24,497 nucleotides of DNA from assembly GCA_035570275.1 (NCBI GenBank), contig DATMNI010000313.1, positions 1-24,497 of the forward strand, read 5' to 3'. This stretch comes from DATMNI01 sp035570275 (GTDB lineage: Bacteria; Acidobacteriota; Terriglobia; Bryobacterales; Bryobacteraceae). Made by a program: the position numbers and the translations under genes. This document shows, piece after piece, positions 16,578 to 24,082 of this stretch. Below the pieces are notes generated by a model, which saw only the letters and a program-made list of their open reading frames with translations, searched no databases and was not told where the DNA came from. The number at the start of each line of letters is the position of its first letter. Position 1 is the first letter of the stretch.

Positions 16578-17309
16578 TTATTCGGTATCAATTCGTACAA
16601 CGAAGCAGCCATTTTTCTCACCAGAATTTGGGCAGATTTGGGAAGCCAGTGCCTTGGCGGCGTCTTCGGAAGCTTCCCGGCCGGCCAGCACGAACCAGAA
16701 ATCGGGCTTTTCGGCACGCTGGACCAGGCGGGCGGAGCCATAGAGGGACTCCATCCGGCCGCGCAGCCGCTCAGCGTTGGCGCGGTCGCGGAAGGCGCCC
16801 ACCTGCACCGCAAACACGCCGGAGTTGACCGTGAAAGGAGACACGCCTTCAGGCGCGCGGATTACTTCCACCCGAACCCGGGCGGTGCCGGGGCCGATCA
16901 TTTCGATCTCGCGGGCCGCCCGATGCGAGAGGTCAATGATGCGGCCGCCGACGAATGGGCCGCGGTCGGTGATGCGAACCTCGACAGTTTTGTTGGTGTC
17001 CAGATCGTAAACCCGGACCCAGGTGTTGAAGGGGAGCGTCCGGTGAGCCGCCGTAAGCTTCTCCATGTCGTAAATCTCGCCATCGGCGGCAGGCCGGCCG
17101 TCGTAGGGTTTCCCGTACCAACTGGCGATACCGGTTTCCGTGTCGCCGACGGCAGGCGCCGCGGCTGGCGGAGGCGGCGGTGGCGTGTGCCGGGCGTGCT
17201 TCTTGTGGGCGCATCCCGAGAGCGCGGCCAGGATCAGCAGCGCGCCGAGACACGGGCCCAGGTAGACGCGAAGATACGCCGGGCCGGAGGGAAACGCCGA
17301 TCGGTCCAC
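16578..17309 (-). CDS. rlpA: RlpA-type septal lytic transglycosylase lipoprotein with SPOR domain
   Basis: RlpA cleaves denuded (peptide-free) glycan strands at the division septum. With the GTG start at 17309 the protein has 243 residues: a signal peptide with lipobox LSGC (30-33), a linker with six prolines, a double-psi beta-barrel domain (about 56-140: GIASWYGKPYDGRPAADG, LPFNTWVRVYDL, VRITDRGPFVGGRIIDLS, with the catalytic-type D-R-G-P), and a C-terminal SPOR domain (about 165-235, FAVQVGAFRDRANAERL) that binds denuded peptidoglycan. The frame is open up to 17456, but that extra 49 residues precede the lipoprotein signal and are unlikely. A TATACT box 5 nt before the GTG supports this start. 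First gene of the operon with the sigma-54 activator and glycosyltransferase; divergent from the PilZ gene. Confidence 0.9.
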   Translation of the reverse strand: MDRSAFPSGPAYLRVYLGPCLGALLILAALSGCAHKKHARHTPPPPPPAAAPAVGDTETGIASWYGKPYDGRPAADGEIYDMEKLTAAHRTLPFNTWVRVYDLDTNKTVEVRITDRGPFVGGRIIDLSHRAAREIEMIGPGTARVRVEVIRAPEGVSPFTVNSGVFAVQVGAFRDRANAERLRGRMESLYGSARLVQRAEKPDFWFVLAGREASEDAAKALASQICPNSGEKNGCFVVRIDTE

Positions 17310-17314
17310 ACCAA

Positions 17315-17320
17315 AGTATA
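17315..17320 (-). promoter_or_regulatory. -10 box of rlpA
   Basis: TATACT on the minus strand, 5 nt before the GTG at 17309, suggesting a leaderless or near-leaderless transcript. A matching -35 is not evident. Confidence 0.45.
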
Positions 17321-17415
17321 ACTCCGTACAATGCGGCGAGTCATGTTTGGCTGGCGGCGCCCATATTCGTAAAGGTCTGCGTCGAAGCGCCGATATGAAG
17401 GTTGTGGAGAACGGT

Positions 17416-17754
17416 ATGGAGAGGCGAACAGAAGTTCGAATGATGTGCGCGGACATGATGGAGGTCCGTTGGAAAGATCATGCCGGCAAAGCGCAAAGGG
17501 CTACGGCCCTGCTGGAAGACATTTGCGCTTCCGGAGCCTGCCTGCAGTTGGAGACACCTGTACCCTTGGGATCGGAGATCTACTGGGAATGCCCCAAGCA
17601 GCAGTTCAAAGGCTACGTGCGGTATTGCGTCTATCGGGAGATTGGATACTTTATCGGGGTAGAGTTCACCTCCGCTTCGCAGTGGTCGAAGAAGTCGTAT
17701 AAGCCTCAGCACCTGTTGGATCCGCAGCGGCTGCTGGCAAACTCGAAGAAATAG
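17416..17754 (+). CDS. PilZ domain protein
   Basis: A 112-residue single-domain PilZ protein, a likely cyclic-di-GMP receptor. The N-terminal RRxxxR motif is RRTEVR (residues 3-8). The second motif, normally D/N-x-S-x-x-G, reads D-I-C-A-S-G (35-40), with cysteine in place of serine. Beta-barrel strands follow (ACLQLETPVPLGSEIYW, KGYVRYCVYREIGYFIGVEF). I chose the ATG at 17416 because GGAG lies 6 nt before it and it places RRTEVR at the usual N-terminal position; ATGs at 17347 and 17395 are in frame but poorer. Divergent from rlpA. Its target is unknown. Confidence 0.87.
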   Translation: MERRTEVRMMCADMMEVRWKDHAGKAQRATALLEDICASGACLQLETPVPLGSEIYWECPKQQFKGYVRYCVYREIGYFIGVEFTSASQWSKKSYKPQHLLDPQRLLANSKK

Positions 17755-17763
17755 GAGCAGCTC

Positions 17764-17779
17764 GCCCCGTTACCGGGGC
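17764..17779 (+). terminator. Perfect 6-bp hairpin after the PilZ gene
   Basis: GCCCCG - TTAC - CGGGGC begins 10 nt after the PilZ stop. It is GC-rich and stable but not followed by a T-run, so it may slow or end transcription only partly. Confidence 0.4.
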
Positions 17780-17827
17780 AGCGTCGAACGGGACGGGGTT
17801 ACTCAATCCCTTTGGTGGTGCGGGTTC

Positions 17828-17891
17828 GGGTTGTCACGACATTGCGGGCGAAGGAGCCGGGGACCGGCGCTCGAAGTCCTGTCGATGCAGC
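17828..17891 (+). pseudogene. Remnant of a cytochrome c gene (CxxCH region)
   Basis: These 64 bases align with 23383-23447 of the intact cytochrome c gene with about 10 differences, one of them a 1-base gap. The intact gene here encodes AGCHGLAGEGSRGPALKVPALQ; the remnant reads GCHDIAGEG in one frame and SRGPALEVLSMQ in the next, so it is frameshifted and cannot be functional. The bases just to the left (about 17800-17827) also resemble the start region of the intact gene, as if about 90 bases of signal-peptide sequence had been deleted, but that extension is less certain. Orientation is the same as that of the intact gene. Confidence 0.75.
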
Positions 17892-18103
17892 ATCGACAGC
17901 CCCAGCTTCTCACGCAGATGCCCGACACCTATCGAGCCTTGTTTCGAGCGGAACTTGAAGAACCGCGTCACCAGCACCGGTTTCTGATCTATTCTGGTGA
18001 GCGGGGCTCCCGGGCCGATCCCTTGCGCATTCCTGAAGCCTGTTGTCGCGGCAATCTGCATACGGCGTAGGCAGGGACGTAAGCTCCGTAAGGTGACAAT
18101 AAC

Positions 18104-19303
18104 GTGGTAGACCGTTCGTCCTCCGCCGAGGACATATTTGTTGATATTTTCCAGGAAGCTGTGGGTTTCCACGGTGCGCAATCACTCCAGTTTCAGTTGC
18201 CTTGCCCGGACATCGACGGAAGTCTCCGTTCGATCGACTATGCTTTGATCTCGCCCTATGGCCGCTATGCATTCGAGGTAGATGGCGAGATATTCCATGA
18301 TCCCAGTTCACCGTTGGTAAGCCCAGAGAAGCATCGGGACGATTTGAGACGGCAGAATAGCCTGATCTACCAAGGTTGGCGCGTTTACCGTTGGACCGAC
18401 TACCAGCTTTCTGCGGACCGAAATCGAACCGTCGAACAACTCCGTTTGTTCCTGGAGTCCGAGATAGCCTCTGGCGCTCTTAGCGACATTCTGCCTCGGC
18501 AGGATGGCGCCGAGGTCAAACTCCATCCTCACCAAAGTGATTCGTTGGCCGATCTGCAGGCTCTGCGGGCAGGGGGCGGAACCATCGCGCTGATCACACA
18601 TGCGACGGGGACGGGGAAAACGCACGTCGCAGTATCAGATGCCCGAAGTATGGGGCTGCGCACCCTCTACGTGGCTCATCGCCGGCATCTGCCAGAGCAG
18701 ACCCGCCAGCGCTTTGCCGAGATCTGGCCGGAAGTTGCCGCGGAAACCTACCGCACGGATCATTCCAAGCCCCTATCCTACGTGGTCCTGAGCACGGTCC
18801 AGTCGCTGGCTGCTAACTTGAGTCGCTTCGATCCGCGCGAATTCGGGTACATCATCATCGACGAAGCACATCACGCTGCCGCTGATACGTACCGAAAAGT
18901 CATCTCGTACTTCCGGCCGCGCTTTCTACTCGGGCTGACTGCGACGCCTGAACGGACTGATGATCGCTCGATCTTGGAAATCTTCCGAGACACAGCACAC
19001 CGCTTAGACCTGGAGGAGGCCATCCGCCGTGAGATATTAGTTCCCATCCGGTGCGTGCGCGTCAAAACAAATGTGGACCTCACTCGCGTCAGGTTTATGG
19101 AGTCGACTACCGAATCCGTGATCTCGAAGAGGCTCTTCAATTACCGGGGCGGGACACCATGGTCGCTCAGACCTATTGCGATCATGCATTTGGGAAACGG
19201 GGCGTCTGTTTCTGTGTCGACGTTAACCATGCAAAACGGATGGCTGCTGCGCTTCGGGAGGTTGGAGTCGCGGCCGCCAGCGTCGACGGCGGTATGTCTG
19301 TGA
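18104..19303 (+). CDS. Nuclease-helicase of a Dnd-like cassette, N-terminal part (ends by frameshift)
   Basis: Starts at GTG 18104 with an AAGGTGA ribosome-binding site. Residues ~1-120 look like a PD-(D/E)xK endonuclease of the DUF559/Vsr-like kind: IDYALIS (D45), YAFEVDGEIFH (E58, D60) and RRQNSLIYQGWRVYRW. Residues ~138-330 are the first RecA domain of a DEAD/DEAH helicase: a Q-motif-like HPHQSDSLADL, Walker A ATGTGKTH (167-174), DEAH (253-256) and LTATPER (278-284). Family-like sequence stops at RVRF (residue 331); the remaining 68 residues are read out of frame, and the second half continues in the next frame. The combined product would be about 747 residues. It resembles the restriction-type helicases linked to DNA phosphorothioation systems, here with an added nuclease domain. 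Whether it is active depends on the frameshift being real. Confidence 0.82.
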   Translation: MVDRSSSAEDIFVDIFQEAVGFHGAQSLQFQLPCPDIDGSLRSIDYALISPYGRYAFEVDGEIFHDPSSPLVSPEKHRDDLRRQNSLIYQGWRVYRWTDYQLSADRNRTVEQLRLFLESEIASGALSDILPRQDGAEVKLHPHQSDSLADLQALRAGGGTIALITHATGTGKTHVAVSDARSMGLRTLYVAHRRHLPEQTRQRFAEIWPEVAAETYRTDHSKPLSYVVLSTVQSLAANLSRFDPREFGYIIIDEAHHAAADTYRKVISYFRPRFLLGLTATPERTDDRSILEIFRDTAHRLDLEEAIRREILVPIRCVRVKTNVDLTRVRFMESTTESVISKRLFNYRGGTPWSLRPIAIMHLGNGASVSVSTLTMQNGWLLRFGRLESRPPASTAVCL

Positions 19304-20346
19304 AGAAGCGCGATAGTGTTCTGACCGATTACGAGGCGGGCCGTCTCACTGTATTGTGTGCCTGCGACATCCTGAGTGAGGGCTGGGACTCCCCACTTAC
19401 GGAGGTTCTCCTGATGGCAAGGCCGACGCTCAGCAAGATCGTCTACGTGCAACAACTCGGTCGGGGAACGAGGAAGGCGGCGGGAAAGGATTGTCTTCTC
19501 GTGTTTGATTTCATCGACAACACAGTCCGCCACGCGCAGGCACTCAGCGTCCATGGATTGCTGAAGAAGGGCGAGTACCGGCCGGGTGCGTTGGTTGCCG
19601 CGCCCGACCAGCTGCTCCAAGCGGAGAGCAACGCTTTTGCGGCAGGCGAGACGCCGACCGCCATCTCGGGTCTCCATCTGTATGCGACCCATTTCGAAGT
19701 TGTGGATGTGTTCAGGTGGCAGGACGAGGTTGAAGGAATGGTCCAAGCCAGCGAACTCGCTGTCGAACTTCGTGTTGACGACGAGACCATTCGGGAAAGG
19801 GTTCGAAGGGGCGATATCAAGCCAGATCGTTCCGTGGAAATCGGGTCGCGAGAATACCACTACTTTCGTCGCGAATGTATACCCGAGTTACAGAAGCACT
19901 ATGGAGTGGAGCCTTTGACAGCCGAGAATATCCAAACTGCCTTCATGGAATTTGTGGCAGCAGCGGACATGGCGGCATCTTACAAGCCTGTCTTGCTTCT
20001 CGGCATGCTAGCATGCGCCGACGGCAGTGGTCGTGTTAACATACCCGAACTGACGGCTTTTTTTCGCGATTTCTACTTGAAGCGCTTGGAAAATGGCCTT
20101 TGCGTCGAAGCACCGAATATCAGGATGGCACGCGCTGCCGAACTTAACGATCTTCAGATCGAGCGTGTCATGCTGGGGATGCCCTTTGAGAAGTTCGAGC
20201 GGAAGCGCTTCTTTCGTCGCATTAAGGACCTTTCGATTGTTCGGTTTGACGAAGCGCTATGGCGGAGGCTAACTGCCGACGACAAAGCCCTTCTGCGGAG
20301 CGCAGCAATGGAGCAGATACAGGCATACTACGCACGGATTACCTGA
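19051..20346 (+). CDS. Nuclease-helicase of a Dnd-like cassette, C-terminal part
   Basis: Homology begins at about 19099 (GVDYRIRDLEEAL); the ATG at 19051 is only the first in the frame. It carries the second helicase domain, with GVCFCVDVNHAKRMA (motif IV region), CDILSEGWDSP (motif V) and QQLGRGTRKA (motif VI, residues 134-143). Next is a MerR/excisionase-like helix-turn-helix (about 232-282: ELAVELRVDDETIRERVRRG, then REYHYFRRE), and then a C-terminal domain with SYKPVLLLGMLACADGSGRV (310-329) and FFRDFYLKR, of a type seen in several restriction or defence proteins. The stop is at 20346, and the DndB-like gene follows after 85 nt. If separately translated it would lack Walker A and DEAH and could not be a helicase. 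Confidence 0.8.
   Translation: MRARQNKCGPHSRQVYGVDYRIRDLEEALQLPGRDTMVAQTYCDHAFGKRGVCFCVDVNHAKRMAAALREVGVAAASVDGGMSVKKRDSVLTDYEAGRLTVLCACDILSEGWDSPLTEVLLMARPTLSKIVYVQQLGRGTRKAAGKDCLLVFDFIDNTVRHAQALSVHGLLKKGEYRPGALVAAPDQLLQAESNAFAAGETPTAISGLHLYATHFEVVDVFRWQDEVEGMVQASELAVELRVDDETIRERVRRGDIKPDRSVEIGSREYHYFRRECIPELQKHYGVEPLTAENIQTAFMEFVAAADMAASYKPVLLLGMLACADGSGRVNIPELTAFFRDFYLKRLENGLCVEAPNIRMARAAELNDLQIERVMLGMPFEKFERKRFFRRIKDLSIVRFDEALWRRLTADDKALLRSAAMEQIQAYYARIT
19091..19102 (+). other. Frameshift site splitting the nuclease-helicase
   Basis: The first frame is AGG TTT ATG GAG (19091-19102); the second half continues as TAT GGA GTC GAC from 19096. One inserted base would join them: an extra T in the TTT run gives RFYGVDY, an extra A gives RFNGVDY. 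The sequence is not a canonical slippery heptamer, so a mutation or an assembly error is more likely than programmed frameshifting. Confidence 0.85.
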
Positions 20347-20431
20347 GTACGTAGAGAATTCATATATTCTATGGGGAAGACCAACTAGGACGCGCCGGCA
20401 ATGCTGTTCCGGTCCACTCAAGGACACAAAA

Positions 20432-21739
20432 ATGGCGAACAAAACGTTAATACCAGCACTCAGTGCGAAGGTCGGTGGTTGCGAATACTACATCTGCACC
20501 ATGAAATATGCGGAGGTGGCCCGCCAGGTTGGCTTCGCCCATGAACTAGGCGGAAACGACGACCTGAGCACGATGATTCAGCGCACCATTTCCGCCCGCA
20601 CCAAAGAGATAACCGACTACCTGCTCGCGTCCCCGCATCGCTTCCTTGGATCGCTCATCGTGGCCGCGCGGGGTGGCTCCCCCGAGTACACGCACTTTGC
20701 AATGGACGATCCGGACGACCTTCTCACCGGGATCGACCGCGGTTTTGGCGTTCTGACGTTCGACGGCACTCAGCAGTATTTTGCCCTCGACGGCCAGCAC
20801 AGACTGAGAGCGATCAAGGACGCGATCAAATTAGATCCGGAGATTGGCAAGGAAGATGTCTGCGTGCTTTTGGTTTCGCATTTCGACACCGAAGATGGCC
20901 GGACCAAGACGCGGCGGTTGTTCACAAACATCAATCGTAATGCGAAGGTGACGACGTCGGCCGAAAACATCGCGCTGGACGAGGACTACGGTATCAACAT
21001 ACTGACGCGGCGTTTCCTGACAGATCACGAATTCCTGAAACGCGACGGCGTGGTTCTGGTGTTCACCAAGCAAGGGGACGAAGGGGAACTGTCTCTCGCC
21101 GGAAATTCTATTCCGAAAACGCACCCGAAGGCTTTAACCAGCATCGCTGTCCTGAACGAACTTTTGAAGGAACTGGCGTTCGACCTGCCCCCCTCGATTA
21201 CGGCCGCAAATACCCGTCCGACCTCCGATGTTCTGGAATTCGCCTATACCGAGCTCTCGAAACGGGTCGATGTGTTCCTGAAGGCCTGCGGTAACATCCG
21301 CGAACGGATGTTGGCTGCAGTTTCCGCCTGCGACGTGCGGGCACCCAAGAACAATGAGGGCGCAGGTCATGCGTTCATGCGCCCCGTGGTGCAAAAGGCG
21401 GTTGCCCGGGTTGTCAAACATATCGTCAGTCAAAAGGTCCTGAGTTGGGCGGAGAGCATGGACCGTTTGTCGAAGCTCGATTGGGAGATCAGCAAAGCCC
21501 CCTGGGTGGCAGTTTACGCTCCGGACAGTGAAAAGATGCTCACGGGCAAGGAATTCACTGAGCTGCTGTTCGATCTCCTGCTATGCCATCTGGCTCCGCC
21601 AAGCAAGCAAGCCATTAAGAAAGCTCGGAAAGAATTTAAAGACATCAGGAACTTTCAATACCCCGTCTCCGAAGAAGACCTGTGCGCCCGCCTCCTTGGC
21701 TCAGAGGACGACCCGAATCAGGCGGGACCTGCGGTATAG
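20432..21739 (+). CDS. dndB: DndB-like DGQHR-domain protein
   Basis: A 435-residue protein of the DndB/DGQHR family. DndB regulates or tunes DNA phosphorothioation in classical dnd systems and binds DNA; related DGQHR proteins resemble ParB. The defining motif ALDGQHRLRAI is present (DGQHR at 120-124), as is FTNINRNAK (164-172), the family's second conserved block, in a ParB-like N-terminal domain. The C-terminal half is helical with no recognised motif. The ATG at 20432 has an AAGGAC ribosome-binding site. It lies 85 nt after the helicase and 36 nt before the methyltransferase, same strand. The sulfur-insertion genes dndA, C, D and E are not in the window, so a role in phosphorothioation cannot be assumed; the symbol refers to family only. 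Confidence 0.85.
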   Translation: MANKTLIPALSAKVGGCEYYICTMKYAEVARQVGFAHELGGNDDLSTMIQRTISARTKEITDYLLASPHRFLGSLIVAARGGSPEYTHFAMDDPDDLLTGIDRGFGVLTFDGTQQYFALDGQHRLRAIKDAIKLDPEIGKEDVCVLLVSHFDTEDGRTKTRRLFTNINRNAKVTTSAENIALDEDYGINILTRRFLTDHEFLKRDGVVLVFTKQGDEGELSLAGNSIPKTHPKALTSIAVLNELLKELAFDLPPSITAANTRPTSDVLEFAYTELSKRVDVFLKACGNIRERMLAAVSACDVRAPKNNEGAGHAFMRPVVQKAVARVVKHIVSQKVLSWAESMDRLSKLDWEISKAPWVAVYAPDSEKMLTGKEFTELLFDLLLCHLAPPSKQAIKKARKEFKDIRNFQYPVSEEDLCARLLGSEDDPNQAGPAV

Positions 21740-21775
21740 ATTGATCGGTGCGGTTCTTCTTTATCTTTGGGGCGT

Positions 21776-23212
21776 ATGGGATCGGGCCTAAACATTCCTC
21801 GCCACAGAACGGCGATTCGGCGATACGCGCACTCTAAACCCGTGGCGCTCGCGCTCGGTCACGGCTTGATCGGTCCCGGCGTGTCGGTCTTCGATTATGG
21901 GTGCGGCTTCGGTGAGGACGTCCGCCTTCTCTCCGAAGCTGGCATCGAAGCCGACGGATGGGACCCTTATCACCGCCCGGATGTCTCTCCCCAACTGGCT
22001 AGTTGCGTAAATCTCGGATACGTCCTCAATGTCATTGAGGACCCCAGTGAACGCACCGACACTTTGCGCAAAGCCTTCGACCTGGCGCGCGAGTTTCTGA
22101 TCGTCAGCGTCCGGGTCGATCAGGCGCTTGACGGCGCGATGACCTACGCAGACGGTTATCTAACCAACCACGGGTCGTTTCAAAAGCTATATAGCCAGGC
22201 GGAATTCCGCGAGTACCTCAACGCCACCCTCGGCCGACGTCCTTATGTCGCCGGTCTCGGTGTTGCGTATGTTTTCAAAACGGAAGACGCCGAAGGCTCA
22301 TTTGTCGCCCGCCAAGCCATTCGACCGAGGAAAGACCGCGTCGATATAAGAAGTGCGTTTGCCGGAGACGCTATCGGCGCGGAGTTGCTGGCGCGGACGC
22401 GCGAGCTCGGGCGACTGCCGCTACAGAATGAGTTCCCACAATATTCCGACTTGCAGAGCCGGTTCGGACCTGTCAGCCGGTTAGAGCGCCTGGTTTCAGC
22501 CACGATTGATCGCGACACCCTTGCAGACACGCGGAATCAGCGGCGTGAGGATATCCTGACCTATATCGCGATGCTCAGACTGCGCGGGTTGAATCCGCCG
22601 CCATTCCGGAGGCTTCCCGACGAGACGCAGGCGGACATTAAATCCCTGTGGATGTCATATAAGGGAGCGCTTGAAGAGGCAAACGCATTTCTGTTTAGAA
22701 TGGGCAAGCCGGAATTTGTTCGGGAAGGGTGCGCACGGTCGCTCGTGGGCAAACTCCTTCCTGAGGACTTGTATGTGCATAAATCCGCGGAGGATCGCCT
22801 GCCTCCGCTAGTGCGGCTCATTCTTTTCGCTGCCCGGCAGATAGTCGGCGAGGTAGAATACGATCTGGTGAAGGTCGCCACGGACGGCAGGAAGGTCTCT
22901 TTTCTGCGCTATCCCGGCTTTGAAGAGGCGGCCCATCCGGCTCTCGAACACAGCCTGCGCGTCTACTTGCCGACCATTTCATTCTCGATGCGAGACTACA
23001 CCGGATCTGAAAACCCACCCATACTGCACCGGAAGGAGACCTTCATCGACCCTCTTCATCCTGCCTTTGGCACGTTCGCTGAACTGACGCGCGCGGAGGA
23101 CGAGTGCGGATTGCTCTCTATGACCGATATTGGCCACAGGAGAGGTTGGGAAGAGGCGTTACGAGAAGCGCGGGTACGCGTAGAGGGACACTCCATCGTC
23201 CGGTTGGACTGA
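21776..23212 (+). CDS. Putative SAM-dependent methyltransferase, phosphorothioation-associated type
   Basis: A 478-residue protein beginning with RTAIRRYAHSKPVALAL and a class I methyltransferase core: motif I VFDYGCGFGEDV (38-49), acidic motif II residue in GWDPY (D63), and NLGYVLNVIEDP further on. This layout matches the family annotated as DNA phosphorothioation-associated putative methyltransferase, which co-occurs with DndB-like proteins. NPPPF at 273-277 is reminiscent of, but not the same as, the DPPY-type catalytic motif of amino-methylating DNA methyltransferases. The C-terminal 250 residues are of unknown fold and could recognise DNA. I use the ATG at 21776; an in-frame TTG at 21767 would add three residues. 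Last gene of the cassette; the cytochrome c promoter follows at once. Confidence 0.82.
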   Translation: MGSGLNIPRHRTAIRRYAHSKPVALALGHGLIGPGVSVFDYGCGFGEDVRLLSEAGIEADGWDPYHRPDVSPQLASCVNLGYVLNVIEDPSERTDTLRKAFDLAREFLIVSVRVDQALDGAMTYADGYLTNHGSFQKLYSQAEFREYLNATLGRRPYVAGLGVAYVFKTEDAEGSFVARQAIRPRKDRVDIRSAFAGDAIGAELLARTRELGRLPLQNEFPQYSDLQSRFGPVSRLERLVSATIDRDTLADTRNQRREDILTYIAMLRLRGLNPPPFRRLPDETQADIKSLWMSYKGALEEANAFLFRMGKPEFVREGCARSLVGKLLPEDLYVHKSAEDRLPPLVRLILFAARQIVGEVEYDLVKVATDGRKVSFLRYPGFEEAAHPALEHSLRVYLPTISFSMRDYTGSENPPILHRKETFIDPLHPAFGTFAELTRAEDECGLLSMTDIGHRRGWEEALREARVRVEGHSIVRLD

Positions 23213-23263
23213 ATCCGCGATTTGTCGTTTTCAGGGCGCCGAGGGAGCGGTGCTCGAAGGTTC

Positions 23264-23284
23264 GGGATGAGATACACTCATCCC
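23264..23284 (+). promoter_or_regulatory. Inverted repeat and -10 box abutting the cytochrome c start
   Basis: GGGATGAG - ATACA - CTCATCCC is a perfect 8-bp inverted repeat that ends at the base before the ATG (23285). Within it TACACT (23273-23278) lies exactly 6 nt from the ATG, so transcription probably begins at the start codon. The repeat overlapping the -10 could be an operator. Confidence 0.55.
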
Positions 23285-24082
23285 ATGCGGTGGTACGGGT
23301 TCGGACTTGTGGCGGTGCTGGCGCTTTCCGCCCAGACACCTCCTGCACGCTCCGGGGGCGAACTTTTCCAGTCACATTGCGCGGGTTGTCACGGCTTGGC
23401 GGGCGAAGGGAGCCGCGGGCCGGCGCTCAAAGTCCCGGCGCTGCAGCGGGCCAACGACATCGAGTCGCTGGCGGCGCTGCTGCGCAGCGGCATTCCGGGC
23501 ACCGAAATGCCCGCGCTGGCCGCCAGTGAAGTCGCGGACCAGCCGCTTCGGGCACTGGCGGCTTACGTACTTGGGCTGCGCACCATGCGTTCCCAAGTAG
23601 ACCCGGCGCAGGCCGCCACCAGCCGGCTTGGCCGTGGAGAAGAACTCTTCCGGACCAAAGGAAAGTGCCTGGACTGCCATCGCGTGAACGGCGAAGGCCA
23701 CGCCTCCGGCCCCGACCTCACCGACATCGGCCGCCAGCGCGACTCCCAATGGCTGCGGCGCGCGGTGACGGAACCGGAGTCGGCGATCTACGACAGCTTC
23801 GCCGGATATCGCTGGACCATCCTGATTCCCGACAATTACCTCCTGGTTGACATCGTCACCAGGACGGGCGAACGCGTCACCGGCAGCCGGCTAAACGAAG
23901 ATGCCTTCTCCATTCAGGTTCGCGATCAGGAGGGCCGCATTCGTTCCTTCCTCAAGACGGAGACGGCCGAACTGCGCAAGCACTGGGGCAAGTCGCCGAT
24001 GCCTTCCTATAAAGACGCCTTTTCCGCCGGCGAACTCGATGACCTCGTCGGCTATCTGGCGGGACTGCGGGGGCTCCGATGA
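23285..24082 (+). CDS. Dihaem cytochrome c, partner of PQQ dehydrogenase
   Basis: A 265-residue periplasmic electron carrier. It has a signal peptide (about residues 1-17), then haem-binding site C32-A-G-C35-H36 and a second site C128-L-D-C131-H132, each followed by a small cytochrome c fold; M75 in GTEMPAL is a plausible axial ligand. The C-terminal part (TRTGERVTGSRLNEDAFSIQV) resembles the beta-rich segment of the putative haem-binding domain found in acidobacteria and planctomycetes. The frame is open from 23222, but the ATG at 23285 gives the signal peptide and fits the -10 box just before it. Its stop overlaps the start of the PQQ dehydrogenase as ATGA, so it probably accepts electrons from that enzyme. 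A broken partial copy lies at 17828-17891. Confidence 0.9.
   Translation: MRWYGFGLVAVLALSAQTPPARSGGELFQSHCAGCHGLAGEGSRGPALKVPALQRANDIESLAALLRSGIPGTEMPALAASEVADQPLRALAAYVLGLRTMRSQVDPAQAATSRLGRGEELFRTKGKCLDCHRVNGEGHASGPDLTDIGRQRDSQWLRRAVTEPESAIYDSFAGYRWTILIPDNYLLVDIVTRTGERVTGSRLNEDAFSIQVRDQEGRIRSFLKTETAELRKHWGKSPMPSYKDAFSAGELDDLVGYLAGLRGLR

Larger units (their letters stand above)
17755..18103. other. Junction between chromosomal core and defence-like cassette
   Basis: About 350 bases without an intact gene. The left part holds the hairpin and a cytochrome c gene remnant. From about 17892 to 18103 neither strand gives a recognisable protein; open frames exist on both strands but show no family signature. 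AAGGTGA (18089-18095) serves as ribosome-binding site for the GTG at 18104. No integrase, tRNA gene or IS element is seen. Confidence 0.55.

Noticed and set aside
17834..18181. 115-codon open frame on the minus strand at the cassette edge
   Set aside because: Runs across the cytochrome remnant and the start of the nuclease-helicase, with no recognisable family; not supported as a gene.
19091..19102. Programmed ribosomal frameshift in the nuclease-helicase
   Set aside because: No canonical slippery heptamer, and no evident downstream pseudoknot or upstream Shine-Dalgarno-like stimulator; mutation or sequencing error is simpler.
18104..23212. Complete dnd, BREX or dpd system
   Set aside because: No cysteine desulfurase, PAPS-reductase-like DndC, DndD ATPase or DndE, and no PglZ, BrxC or DpdA-like genes can be found here.
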